From Selaginella moellendorffii (Eukaryota > Streptophyta > Lycopodiopsida > Selaginellales > Selaginellaceae), in NCBI RefSeq assembly GCF_000143415.4, contig NW_003314266.1, positions 2,300,827-2,364,826 of the forward strand: DNA of 64,000 nucleotides, given 5' to 3'. A program made the translations under genes and the position numbers. The notes beneath the pieces are model-generated. The model saw only the letters and a list, made by a program, of their open reading frames with translations, was not told the DNA's origin and ran no database searches. Each line of letters starts with the position of its first letter. The first letter of the stretch is position 1. Positions 42,510 through 56,408 of the stretch are shown piece after piece.

Positions 42510-43957
42510 AGATGCCTGCAAAAAAAGCTCCACTCGCTTAGAAACGCATCAGAGAAGTAGCGAGAGAGCCAGGACAAAAGCGTTTTAAGAACTCAAGAGG
42601 CACCAAACATACCAATTGATTCAATTGCCGGTGGAAGGATGATTCCTGTGAGATCTCACCAGAAGCAATCGAGGGACAGACTCAAAATGACGAGAATGTA
42701 ACGTTCAACAGTTGGAGTTTGAAGGCAAGCATTTGATTCTATAGCCAATGGAAGAAGCAGGAATGATGCTGGTTGGTTGGCCTGCTACACGAGAGAGAGG
42801 AAAGAAAAATGAGAATCTCGGCACCGGCCCGAGTAGCTTGCCTTGAAAGATGAAAAAAAAGGAAACGCGTATGGAGGAGAACTAGCCGCGCCAAAAAATT
42901 ATATTTTATCCCCAGGAGTACCTTAAGCAAATCTAAAGGAGCTCTCTGGAGACGGGGATCCCTTACCAGTGAAGCAAAAAAGCCAAAACTCGCCAAAAGA
43001 AACACACGCCAAAGAGACCACCACCGCCTTCTAACGACAACATTTCCAAAAAGACTTGGAACAGTTCCAAGCTCCAGTCATAATGCTGTCTTAGAAAAAA
43101 AGATTTGTCGCGGCTGACCGACGCACACTAATCCAGCGAGGACATCTCAACTTAAACACACCACAATCCCAGCGGAAAAAACAATCCCCAAAGGGAAAGG
43201 AACGATCTAGAAACCACAGCGCAATCGATCGATGGATCTCTAGGAGAAGACCTACCCGCTGACGATCCGCGCTGTGCCACGGCTCCTCGCAGCGCCACAC
43301 GCCCTCGCCTTCGTGGGGTCCTCCATGGGCCCCCTGTTCGAATGCCGCAAGAGCCCTAGATCGGACGGCCCCGCAACGTCAGCGCTCCATAGCCGTTGGG
43401 GGCCCATCCAACGGTCGGATTCATCACAAACACAATCTCTGGCCGTCCATGGGCGCCACGTCCTCCACTCACCAAAGCCATTTAAACATATATATCCAAA
43501 TGGAACATCGCTGTCCCAGGCTTGATTGTCTGCCTTTTAGCGGCTCGCCAAGGTTCGATTCCTGTGGCTGGATTGGACTCCATTGTCTTTACCTTTTGCG
43601 TCGCTATTGTGCTCCTCGCCAGCGTCATTGCGAATGTACGTAACGCGAGAGAAAATTCCAGCGAACTTCCGGGGTCATCCGTACGCCAGCATTAGCGCTA
43701 ACAATTCTTGCCCCTCCACTGTTTAATCTTACTTTATCAAACTAAGCAAATCCTCGTTGTCCTTGGTGTGTACTAGAGCTGGCTACGTTCCACATTGAGA
43801 GTGGGTAACAGGATGGCAAAGCGCCTGTCCTTGTGGATAGGGCTAAACACTGGAATCATTGAATTTTTTGTTTCGGCTGGCATGTCATATCGTACGGCTC
43901 GTGGACTGGCTGTGATGACATGGCCAGCGGAAAAGCGCGGGAAACGGGTGCCCTAGA
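42510..43957. other. divergent intergenic region, 5-phosphatase (-) / NTMT1 (+)
   Basis: 1.45 kb with no recognised gene. It must hold both promoters. Short open frames on both strands are unconvincing. A TGCCCTAGAATG-TTAGGGC mirror-like block precedes the NTMT1 start. Confidence 0.45.
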
Positions 43958-45306
<1,349 letters not shown>

Positions 45307-45399
45307 TGGAATGAGAATGACATCATGGAAGCTAATGTTTAGATAAAATGGAGGTGATCTTAGAATCATACAGACTTACAAGCTGGCCTGGTTCGATGG

Positions 45400-45620
45400 T
45401 GGTGTGGATTTGTGATGAACAGGAACGCCCGCACGAGCTTGTCAAATCGTGCACAAGCAAAGGAAGTCTACAATCAGATCCATCACTTAGTTTCCTATGC
45501 CTGGTCCGGTGAGCTGGGTGATGCCGCGTGATTGTTTGATGCAATGCCGGAGGTGGACCTGGCATCCTGGACACCGATGCTGGGAGCATTTGCCCAGGTT
45601 GGTGATCTGGAGAAATTTAG
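45400..45620 (+). pseudogene. PPR fragment
   Basis: The frame reads ARTSLSNRAQAKEVYNQIHH, then SYAWSGELGDAA, a stop, LFDAMPEVDLASWTPMLGAF and AQVGDLE. These are two S-type PPR motifs with one in-frame stop. Homology ends where the Helitron-derived DNA starts, so the rest was lost or displaced there. Confidence 0.75.
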
Positions 45621-45672
45621 CTAGAGAAATCACACACACACACACATATACATATACATATATGAGTACTTG

Positions 45673-45688
45673 CCCAGCAAATGCTGGG
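45673..45688 (-). other. Helitron 3'-type terminal hairpin
   Basis: CCCAGCAAATGCTGGG forms a 7-bp stem with a 2-nt loop near the 3' end of the element, in the usual place of a Helitron terminator. No clean CTRR follows within 12 bp. Confidence 0.45.
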
Positions 45689-46439
45689 TGGTTTACAAAG
45701 AGGTTCAATATAAAACCTCTTTATAGACAGTGTTGATTGTAAAAACAGAAGGATCTTGAGGAAGGAGGTGGCCTTGACGTGTGGTGTTTTGAACTTTAAT
45801 TCCAAGTCCATGTGGTGATGTGTATCTTGATAAAGCCACATAAAGTTGCCTAAAGTTGCCCATGAGTGAAAATTAGGTGGGGCAACTAAACTCTAACTCG
45901 GTCAAATGTCTGTCCTTGGCATTTAGAGATTGTTAAGCAATAACCCAAACAAATTAGAAATTGTTATTTGGACATTTTGAATGGAATTTCTATATTTGAT
46001 GGTATTAGTGTGATATGTGGGATAAAAACTCTTGTCCCTTTAGATTGCCCCATCACAATTTCACAATCTAAAACATTTGGTAGTGCATTTTTCAAGATAA
46101 GACATGTGTTGTTGCATAGTTCTGTTGATGGAGACATATTTCTTAGGAGGATAAAAATAGCACCTTATTTAAGAGAGAGTTTATGTGGTGGGAGACCAGA
46201 AGGTGTGATAGAATTTAAAAATTCAGCTGGAAAATTTTTAAGATGTTCAATGTCAACGAAATCAATGCTTTTGTAGATATATGTATCATCTTGTAATCTA
46301 GAGACAATAGTGTTGTTGATTGCAAATGTATCATCATTAAGTGGGGTAAGTATGACTCAATTGACTGCAATATAAAGGTTTGAAATATCAAGTACTGAAG
46401 GGTAGACAAAATTAATAATAGATGAATAAATTAGTTGTG

Positions 46440-47050
46440 TATGAGGCAATACAATGGAAATAGAAGGTAAATATGGTAAATTTTCAAAATTTTCACCATT
46501 TCTAACATTGAGAAGCTATTCAGATCATGATTTATCACTTTCAGCAAGTTGCATATTTGTTTTCAAATATAACTTTCTAAATAATTTTCATAATTTATTC
46601 ATTCTTACAGAACTTGAAACAATTTGTGCCCTATGTCCATATGGAATGAATGGAAGTGTTTATCTAAAGTCCCCGCTAGTGACAACAATTATACTACCAA
46701 AAGGTAATGATGTATTTTTTAGGTCTCGCAACACTCGATCAACAGCAGTGAATGCATGAGTGTGAACCATACTTATTTCATCCCATAACAATATGTTAGT
46801 AGTTTTGATTCTTATACCTACTTCACTATTAGCAGTTATAGCAGAAGTTGATGTTTCATTTATTGGAATAGGAAGTTTAAAAGTAGAATGTGAAGTTCGG
46901 CCATTATAAAGTAAAAAACTTGCAATTCCTGTCCAAGCTATGTTAACAACATTTATTTTTTTCAGTTGCAAAATATTTATAAAAGCGTTAAGAAGAAATG
47001 TTTTACTAGTACCACCAGGGCCATCAATAAAAATGTATCAATTATGCTCA
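46440..47050 (-). pseudogene. Helitron Pif1-like helicase relic
   Basis: Walker A reads IDGPGGTSKTFLLNAF (canonical GTGKT has become GTSKT). Walker B is ILLWDEISMVH, and VTSGDFRQTLPFIPYG follows. A stop precedes the last recognisable helicase part. Confidence 0.85.
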
Positions 47051-47980
47051 GTTGGGTGATCAATAACATTAAGAATATCATTAAAAATATTTAACTGTTC
47101 TTGATTAAATCGAGGAATATTTTGTTCAACATTTTGATATATTTGTGTTGAGTTGAAAATATTTTCATCATCAAAATTTTCAGAAGGTAAAGGTAGATGG
47201 TAGTTTTAATTAGTTTTGCCATGCATTTTCATTTTAATATTTATATCATGTAAAGCATGTTCATAATGAAAAATTGGATTTGTTTGCATGAAATCCTCAG
47301 AGAAAAAGTCTTTAAATTTATCCCATAAGAAGTAAGGATCTTTTGGAGTGCAAAAGATACAAAGTAATACAAATAATTATCTTAATTGTGATGGCATTCT
47401 AAAAAAGCAAGCATCTTCTAAACATTTTTCCTATTCGGTATCATCAGCTATAAACCCTATTGCATCTGCATCTTGTTAAAACGTGTCATAATAAATATTG
47501 TTAACTGTCTTGAGATCTTTGAAAGACGTAACACCTCTTTTATAGAGTAAAATAAGATGTAAATGATATAATTCAACATTAAATGGTGACATAGAATGCA
47601 TTCAGGGAATGACATTTCTTGTATGTCGAATTTGCTAGTTATGAGTATGAGGGTTAAATGTATAATATAAAGGGATTTTAGGATATGTATATTGTCTAGC
47701 ATTTGGGTCATTTATATTTTAATTCAAACCATTTTGTCAACATTGTACCATTTTGAGTAGCTCTTTGAAATGTCATTTGTTCAGAACCTTCTATAAAATA
47801 GACATTTTGAAAATTTGGAAGATAGATAGGAAGACGGATTATAGGGGTCGAACGGCCATGCATTTTAAATTTAAAAAGTCTCTATATTACCTTTGGAGCA
47901 AATACATAACATGTATTTAAAAAAATTGGGATTTCATCTCAATTTAAAATATTATCAGGTTGTTGGGTTGCTGAATGGAT

Positions 47981-48676
47981 TTAAATTGTAGCACAATCAT
48001 AACCTTTATAGACATCTTGAAATAAATACTTAATACTTTTTATAGTAGCACAAATTTCAATATTAATATGAGCATTATATTTTTTACAAAGGTATTTATT
48101 ATAAGGCACTACCCAACGATTATCAATATAACACCCATTTTTTAGAAATGTACTGCCATTATCAGGTCTATAATAATCTGGATATCCATCAACACTAAAA
48201 GTAGTTTCATAATTAAATTTTTTGGGATAACCTTTTGAGTAAGTGCCATTTTCTATGCAAAGACTATTAGGGTAAAGAAGCCCATATGGACCATGTATCA
48301 TATGAAATGTAATTATTTTAGGAATTTCAGGTTCATTTTGAGGATCAAGAAATTGTGCCGTTATGTATTGGTTAATAGCATCATGGTCTTTAATTTTTTT
48401 TTCATGAGATAAAATCCCTAGAAAGTGACAATATGGAAGACCTCTCTTTTGAAATTCAATTAAATATATAAAAACAATACAATTTCCAAAAATATGTTTT
48501 TTAGTAATATCATTCAAAAATTCTTTAAGCTTGATATAAAATACTCTAGAAACCAAGTCTGGACAATCCTCAGGACCTTCATTTAGATATAAGTTTTTAG
48601 AAATTTCTGGCCATTTGGGATTGCATGTAAAAGTAATGAAAAGATCTGGCTTTGAAAAATGAGTAACTATAGCCAT
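47981..48676 (-). pseudogene. Helitron rolling-circle Rep relic
   Basis: 231 codons open. TCNPKWPEISKNL, then the HUH region EFQKRGLPYCHFLGI where the first His of HxH is Tyr, DGYPDYYRPDNG, VVPYNKYLCKKYNAHINIE, and the catalytic-Tyr region IKYLFQDVYKGYD. The lost histidine makes nuclease activity unlikely. Confidence 0.88.
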
Positions 48677-48691
48677 TGCATTTTGATAATT

Positions 48692-49309
48692 TTATTGCAT
48701 TGCTCTAAGGCCACCCCCAAAACTTGAAGGTAAAATAATAATCTTGCTTGGATTTATATTTTCATTAGTAGCATGGTTTGCAACATAATCCATAAGACTA
48801 GTATACATTTCAACTTGCAATTGTTTCTGATGAGTGCAATAGTAATTCAAATTATTGTTTTCAACTTTTACATAAGTATCGAGTATATATTGTTGTGTGA
48901 GTTTTCCTGCATGTAAAATTTGATCAAAACCAAAGTGTATTGTGTCTCTTATAGATAAACGGTATGCATAATATTGGAGTAATGTAATTTGACGTCCAGA
49001 ATTAAAAATATTTTTGTGCCAACCTTTGTCACCAAAAGGAAATATTAATGGGTAAACCAATGGATCACAATTATAATCAAGTGTTGAGACACATTTAGAA
49101 TTGCTTATAGTTGGATATATACAAATTTCACGACTATGTGGCGGTTGTCCATCATCACTAACAAACACAGCAGCAACATCATTTGTCCGTGGAGCATTAT
49201 AGCATCGTGGATCAGTTCCTTCAGTTTTTAATAACATGTAAACACCACATATAGGATAACCTGAAAGTGTAGCAGAACAAATTTCTTCTTGTTCCATTTC
49301 ATACATCAT
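48692..49309 (-). pseudogene. Helitron RepHel N-terminal part
   Basis: Open for 205 codons. It reads DDGQPPHSREICIYP and DPLVYPLIFPFGDKGWH, which precede Rep in Helitron proteins, then YAYRLSIRD and QQYILDTYVKVENN. Confidence 0.82.
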
Positions 49310-49468
49310 TTTGAAAGCTTGAGCATATAGGTTAACATGACGAAGGAGAGCATCAAGATGTTTAAGTAAGTTTGTCTCACAACTTGAATTAAAAGGGTTT
49401 TGCTTTCTTATATCTGTAGCTTCTAGGGTATCAAGTATATAAAGTTGTCCATAAGTTCGATATTGACC

Positions 49469-50101
49469 TTAAGAAGGATGTGCTAATACAATACTATGAT
49501 ATATTTGACCATGGATTTTAAAGTAATAAGGACCATAACCTTTTACAATATCAATATTAGAAGACATAGATGCAAAAGCAAGAGCACTATTGTAGTGTCT
49601 AATATTTGTTTTAAAATTAGAGTTCTTGTTTTGCTTGTAAAGTGAAAGTAAATCAAATTGTAAAAGTGAAATTGGAGGTAATATAAGTTGGTTATTCTGG
49701 CAACATATTGAAGAGTTTTCATCTTTAAAATGCAATGCATTACAAAAAGTACAAACAAATGATAAACAACCAATATTAAAATTTATTATGTTAAAGTCAT
49801 TATAAATGCTATGGCTTGCTAGTGTGGTATTCATGGGTGGGAGTGGTGGATTTAATATTGCTTGATATATGTAATCATCATAATGACATGCATGGGTTCC
49901 AGATGCTTCTAACTGTCCAACTGATTGCTGTATATAATTATTATCATGATTAATATTTTGGTATATAGAATCATTATCATGATTATTTTGAACAGATATA
50001 GTATGTGTATCATGGTCAATCATAGTTTCAGAGGCATCTAAATCTCCATTAGATTGTTTACTATGTCGTATGGTTCTTAAAAGATGGCGGAGGCAAGGCA
50101 T
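49469..50101 (-). pseudogene. Helitron N-terminal region
   Basis: Open for 210 codons with CHYDDYIYQAILNPPLPP, a Cys pair region (CLSFVCTFCNALHF) and RHYNSALAFASMSSNID, the typical start of Helitron ORFs. It is followed downstream by stops. Confidence 0.75.
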
Positions 50102-50136
50102 TTTCAGTCACTTCGATTATAGGTTTAATTATATAG

Positions 50137-50278
<142 letters not shown>

Positions 50279-50466
50279 CAGAATATATATGTATACTATA
50301 GTTGTATATATATATTTTTCACATATATGTATAGATGTGTGTCTCATAATCCACATATGTGTATATGTGAGCTGCCGCCCCGAGAGTCGCTCCCACACAA
50401 GCATAAATTTATGTGGCACAGCATCCCAGTATATATCATTCAAACGCGCCCTCACACTCTCAAAAA

Positions 50467-50566
50467 NNNNNNNNNNNNNNNNNNNNNNNNNNNNNNNNNN
50501 NNNNNNNNNNNNNNNNNNNNNNNNNNNNNNNNNNNNNNNNNNNNNNNNNNNNNNNNNNNNNNNNNN
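50467..50566. other. assembly gap (100 N)
   Basis: Exactly 100 undetermined bases, so the true distance is unknown. The left end of the following LTR is hidden here. Confidence 0.98.
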
Positions 50567-51324
50567 TGAACGACAGCAGGAAGTTGGTACTGCTGGTCCC
50601 TTTTATGGTCTCCACTCAAGTTAGTTGAGAAATTGGTCATTGCGTGTGCACTTGACCAGATGAGCATAAGGACGGAATTCCTACATACTATTTGTCAAAC
50701 ATACTTGACATGGTTAGAGAAACTCATTCGTTGACTTGCACTTGCTAGTGTCCGAAACCCCCATGATATTGAGACTAGTCCCTCAATATTCGCTAAATGA
50801 TAGCTTATCGTGTCTACTAAACACCTTCGTTATCATGCCTTTTGTGTTAGTCTCATTTCGGTCCCAAGTGCTATTTATGGAAAGTGTCTAGATTAGCTCA
50901 TTTGGCATATCTTCGGAATGTAGAGATCGGCCTGAACACAATGGTGTTCATCCCGTGTCTAAATTCGCAATCTAATGCCATTCCATATTTAGTAAATTTC
51001 AGACTTGTCCTAGAGACTAACTCTTGGTACTAAGGGAGGCTTGGGGTGAAAGCCCAAAGCGTGTGTCCCTCGGGGGGGGGGGGGGGGGGGTTATGGGGGG
51101 TTCCAAATGTATAATAGGGATAATGGTTGGAATGCATATCCGACCACCTGGTACCCTCCTCCTCACGTTAGGCCATTAGCATGCCAAAATTGTGCCAGAA
51201 TCCGTCTGACACCATTTTGCGTGCAGGTGCTAGATATGGGGAGCTAGTGCTCGTGGGATTGTACCAGACCCTCGTTCATAGCACAATGGGCTTGGACTTC
51301 GGCTCCAAATTCATGTGCGCTACA
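50567..51324 (+). repeat. 5' LTR (partial) of Gypsy element
   Basis: It ends GCTACA just before the primer site. It carries a G21 run at 51070-51090. It lacks a ~100-bp block that is present at 57210-57310 and 63650-63750. Confidence 0.85.
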
Positions 51325-51486
51325 TTTGGTATCAGAGAAATTGTCTCAGCAATTTCTATCCAACTTTTATCGGATTTTCTAACTCAAGTTGCATATGTAG
51401 AGACTTTTCTAGTAGATCCGAAGCGACCTGTGTAGAATTAGTTAGATTGCACCATTTGGTAAGAACGTTATATGCATGTTCAGTTA

Positions 51487-52660
51487 TTGATAGAGGCATG
51501 CATGCAGCTAGTAGGATGGTGAAGAGGAACCGTGTTGATGACGCTGAAACTTCTAGATGGGCGAATCGAGAGGAGGAAACTCCTGCTAGAGATGCTGCAA
51601 AAGAGGCTGAGGCTGAGTCAGAAGAGGAAGAGCCAGATGCTGCAGCGTTGCAGCATACGGCTCAGGAAGTCGAGATCGAGAACTTGCGAAGGGAGATTCG
51701 CAAATTAAAGAAGGAAAACAAGAAGAGGAAGAAAGAAGTTGAGGCAACTAAACCAGCTAAGCTTAAGCAACTGGACTCCTCTTCAAGTTCTGAGGACGAT
51801 GAAGTTCTGCAACCGCCCTTGGTTGCATGAGTTTCAAAGTTCAAGCCTCCGAAACCACCCAACTTCAGAGGCATGCAAGACTATCAAGTTTTGGAAGACT
51901 GGGTCTACGATATGGAAAACTATTTCATAGCGGTAGACGTAGATGATCGTACGAAAGTTGCGTGCGCGCAGTCCTTTCTCACCGATCATGCCAAAACTTG
52001 GTGGCACCAAGTGTGTGCTGAAAAAGGGTAGACCAGAAGTTGGACCAAAATGCGGTCTTATATCTGTAAGGAATACTTGCCAGATGATCTTGGTCTAAGA
52101 CTTCGTGCGGAGCTGTGGCGGTTAAAGCAGCAAGGGGACCTTATGCATTACGTTAATGCGTTTGCTTAGAAGTGCATTATGATTGCAAATATGAGTGACG
52201 AAGATGCTCAGAGTTATTTTCTGGAGGGTTTAAGTTCATTTTCTCACAATGAGATTTTAAAGTTTAAGCCGAAGACGTACCTGGAGTGTAAAGAGGAAGC
52301 GCAACAAGTTGCCTTTAGTCACTCGCTCATGGAACAATATCAGCAACCGTATGCTGGTAACTTGGATAAGAATAAAAATTCCGGGAATAAACAAGGTGAT
52401 TGGAAACAGAGGGTGGAAAGCAGGTTCTGTCCTGGAGGCTCACAAGCAACGGTTAACAAAGGTGGTGGTGGTTGGAGACCACTAGCAGCTTCTTTTGGTC
52501 CTAGGCCCTCTGTTCCTCCTCCTGGTGGGTACAAGCAGCAGCAACCTACAAAACCTACTCCTAGCGAATCAGGTAGTGTGGGTTATTGCTTCCATTGTGG
52601 AGAGTCAGGACATAGGTCCTTGGAATGCCCCAACAAGCATAAGACAAGGTCTCGGGTTAA
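51487..52660 (+). pseudogene. Gypsy gag
   Basis: An acidic coiled-coil start (EIENLRREIRKLKKENKKRK) and the gag core (KPPNFRGMQDYQVLEDWVYD, then WWHQVCAEKG) precede the CCHC knuckle CFHCGESGHRSLEC at ~52590. Stops after PPLVA (~51830), EKG (~52030) and NAFA (~52168) break it. Confidence 0.82.
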
Positions 52661-53330
52661 AGTCATGAGGGAAGACGGTGGTGGTGAAGCTGAAGGGGTT
52701 GACGAGTTGGTCAATGCAGACTATGAGGAAGAGGAGGTGAGTTACTTTCGTTTCTTTCCTCAAGCTTTTCTCGCAGTCAATGCAAATACTGATCCGTTGA
52801 TGTATCTGGTAGGCTTTGTCTGCAGACACCGAATCCGAGTGATGATTAATATGGGAGCTATGCACAGCGTGATATTTGAAGACTTAGTTAAGTTGTTAGG
52901 ATTGAATGCTGAGCAAATGTCGCCTCTACACTTCCGGTTTGCGGAAGGTGGGCAAGTAGCCAAAAAGTTTGTGAGTGATGTTCCAATAAAAATATCCAAG
53001 TGGAAAGAAAGAGTGGACTTGGTAGTGTTGAAGATACCAGATTTTCAGATGGTGTTTAGTATGGATTTCTTCAACAAGTATATAAAAGGGATTTATAGTG
53101 TTGGATAAAGTCGTATCACATTGAAGTCCGAAGGACATTCTGATGTGTTCTTCCAATTGCAAAAGCGTTTCTCAAAGGATTGGGATGCAAAGTTCCTGAC
53201 TGCGAGAGCCGCTCAAAAAGTAGCTAAGAGGGGATGTCAGACCTTTTGGGTTCAAATGATGGAAGCTGAGGGTGTTGGTGACTCAGTTTGAATTGGCGAT
53301 GGGGTTGATCCTATACCAAAGAAGTTATTG
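52661..53330 (+). pseudogene. Gypsy aspartic protease region
   Basis: FVCRHRIRVMINMGAMHSVI stands where a retropepsin should read LIDTGA-HSFI. The catalytic Asp is Asn. PDFQMVFSMDFFNKY corresponds to the later D-hydrophobic-hydrophobic-G-M-D block. Confidence 0.75.
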
Positions 53331-53332
53331 GA

Positions 53333-54568
53333 TTGTTGACAAGGAATCAGGATATCTTCCCAAAGGATTTGCCGCCAGAGCTACCTCCTAGCTGTGAGGT
53401 TGATCATTGGATTGAGGTTATTCTGGGTTCTAAACCACCTACGAAAGCTCCGTATCGATTGAACATCAAGGAGATGGCTGAACTCAAGAAGCAACTCACA
53501 GAGCTTCTTGACAAAGGTCATATCTAACTAAACAAGTCACCTTATGGAGCGCTGGTCCTTTTTGTTATGAAAAAAGATGGAACTATGAGGATGTGTATTG
53601 ACTATCCGGCAATCAACAAGATCATGGTCAAAAACAGTTATCCTTTGCCTCGCATTGATGACTTGTTTGACCAACTCTTAAAGGCTAAGTATTTTACGCA
53701 ACTTGATTTGCGGTCCAGGTATCATCAGATACGGGTGGCAGATCAGGATGTGGAGAAGACAGCCTATAAGACTCGGTACAGATCTTATGAGTTCCATGTC
53801 ATGCCATTCGGGTTATACAATGCTCCAGCAACATTCAGCACTATGATGGATAGAATATTTGAAGATTATTTAGATGCATTTGTTGTCTTGTATATCGACG
53901 ATGTTCTAGTCTTTAGTGAAATGTTGGAGGATCATTTGAAACACTTGGAGCTAGTGTTTCAAAAGTTGCGCGAACACAAACTGTATGCTAAGGAAAGTAA
54001 ATGCGCTTTTGGTCAATTGTGCGTAAACTTTCTTAGACATATAGTTAGTGGTGGCGTGATTGAAGTTGATCCAAAGAAGGTGGAAGTGGTGAAGTCTTGG
54101 GAAGTCCTGACCACTGTATCAAATGTTCATTCCTTTCTCAGTTTGGCGGGATAATATCGTAAGTTTGTCCGCAATTTTGCAAGAATTGCTCTTCCGTTGA
54201 CTGAGTTGACGAAAAGTAGTATTCCGTTTCATTGGACACTAGCTTGTCAGTGTGCTTTTGTATGGTTGAAGGAGATCTTGACTACAGTTCTTGTTCTTAG
54301 GATCCTAGATCTTGATAAACCCTTCGAAGTGAATTGTGATACATCTGGCTATGCTATTGGTGCCGTGTTGCAGCAAGATTATGACAAAGTGGTTGGTGTT
54401 ACGCTAAGGCGACATGATTGTCCCATTGCGTTTTATTCCAAGAAATTGGATGGAACTCAACGAAGATGGCCAACGCATGAGAAAGAGATGTTTGCTATAG
54501 TGTCAGCCCTGGAACACTGGAGACACTACTTGGGTACACCAAGGTTTATACAGATAGTAACACACTAA
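53333..54568 (+). pseudogene. Gypsy reverse transcriptase and RNase H
   Basis: RT blocks PPSCEVDHWIEVILGSKPP, SPYGALVLFVMKKDGTMRMC, YFTQLDLRSRYHQIRV and VVLYIDDVLVFS (catalytic YIDD intact). RNase H starts at FEVNCDTSGYAIGAVLQQ and HEKEMFAIVSALEHWRHYL. Stops after KGHI (~53525) and SLAG (~54152) break the polyprotein. Confidence 0.9.
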
Positions 54569-54899
54569 GCTACTTTTCTACACGGCCTAAGTTTATGCCG
54601 AAGCAGGCTCATTAGCAAGAGAATCTTGCTAGATATGATATTGAAATCATATATAAACCTGGTAAAGATAATACTGTTCCAGATGCGTTGAGACGTCAGA
54701 CTCAATTTTGGGCAATATCGGCAATCAGTTCGGACTGGTTAGAGGACGTTCGGGCTTCATATGGAAGTGACCCATTAGCGAAGGCAATCTTATGCCATGC
54801 AGGGTTGTTGAAGCAGAGCCCTGGTAGCGAGGCAGTGAAAGTTGCTAGTCACACTAATGCGAAGCTTCACTTCTCAGTTTGGAATGGGCTTATATTCTA

Positions 54900-56225
54900 T
54901 AAGCAAGAAAGATTGTATCTTCCCACTAAAAATCTGCAGTAGTTGTTTCTGCGGGAACATCATGATGTTCCAGCAGCAGGACATGGTGGAAAGTGAAAGA
55001 CTCTGTCTTTATTGAAAAAAGGATTTTTCTAGTCTGGTATGGAAGGTGATGTAGCGGATTATGTCCGTTCCTACCCTATATGCCAGCAATGTAAGCGCAG
55101 AATTGAGAAGCAGGCTGGAAAGTTGCAGTGCATTCCAATACCGGCATGGCCATTTAGAGTGTGACACTTGATTTCATCACTTGCTTGCCGAAGTCTAAGG
55201 GTTATGATACTTTGATGGTGGTTGTGGATCGGTTATTGAAGATTGCACATTTCATTCCAACTATGGGAACAGTAAATGCGAAACAAGCAACAAAGCTCTT
55301 TTTCCATGAAGTAGTGCGGGTTCGTGGTCTTCCCGAAGAGATGATCTCGAATAGAGATTCGAGGTTTATGGGGAAGTTTTGGGGCACATTGTTTCAGTTG
55401 TTTGGTACCATGTTGAAGTTTAGTACAACTTATCATCCTCAAACCAATGGGCAGACTGAACGCATGAATGCTCAAGTTGAGGATTATCTGTGGTACTATG
55501 TTGTGGCAGACCAACGCAACTGGGTTGAGCATTTGGATACAGCAGAAATTTGTTATAACAACACATTTCACAGCACTATTGGCTATTCTCCATGGGAGAT
55601 GCTGCAAGGAAATGCTCACAGAGTGCCTCAACAGATTTTTGTACTGAAACCAATGTCCAAAGTGTTGGTCCCGGCCGTTGAGACTTATGCAGAGCAACTA
55701 TGCCAAGGTTGGCCTAGAGCTACTGAGGCGATGGGCAAAGCTCAAGATAGGTATCGATGTGATAAGGATCAGCATCGTCGGAATATATCCTATCAAGTGG
55801 GAGATCAGGTGTGGTTATCTTCCCGGAACTTGAATACTAAGGGATCTTTATCTCAGAAGCTATTACCGAGATATGTTGGACCCTATCAGGTGTTAAAACA
55901 AATTGGTGATGTATCCTATTGGTTGGATCTTCTTGTGGAAATGTCCAATATTCATACTGTATTTCATGCTAATCTATTGGCTCCTTACACTATGGATGTT
56001 GAGTGCCATGGGGAAATTCGACCACCGCCAGAAGTTGTGGATGGTGAACCTGAATACAAAGTTGAAAACATTCTGTCATGTCACCGGAAACGTGATGGTC
56101 GTGCAAAGGAATATCTAATTAAGTGGAAAAGTTACCCGACTTGTGAATCAACTTGGGAACCTCTTAGTAATCTTACCCATGCTCGTGAGCTTGTCACGGA
56201 GTATGAGAATAGTAATAAAGCCTAG
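54900..56225 (+). pseudogene. Gypsy integrase with chromodomain
   Basis: The HHCC zinc finger (REHHDVPAAGHGGK, CQQCKRR) precedes a frame break. From 55161 a 354-codon frame gives the catalytic core (MTLDFITCLP, ISNRDSRFMGKFW, YHPQTNGQTERMN), the GPY-like VGPYQVLKQIG and the C-terminal chromodomain to 56225. Confidence 0.88.
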
Positions 56226-56408
56226 TTTTTGTAATATATTTCTATAAATTAAAATGTTGTTTCTCTCATTCGTTAGTACTTGGGTTAGTTTTGGCAGATT
56301 GACTTCGGCACTTCGGTGCATGGGTCCAATCCATAACCATGGGGATAACTATTATAGATTGATCACAAGTCCCTGCCTCTCTTTCGATGACTTACTTTTG
56401 AAAAGGGG

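Larger units (their letters stand above)
45621..50110 (-). mobile_element. decayed Helitron (Rep/helicase)
   Basis: AT-rich DNA carrying, on the minus strand and in the right order, pieces of a Helitron RepHel protein: N-terminal parts at 50101-49469 and 49309-48692, the rolling-circle Rep at 48676-47981, a linker at ~47711-47457, and a Pif1-like helicase at ~47050-46440. Many stops and frameshifts. The 3' side (left) carries a 7-bp-stem hairpin at 45673-45688. Exact termini (5' TC, 3' CTRR) were not settled. Confidence 0.85.
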
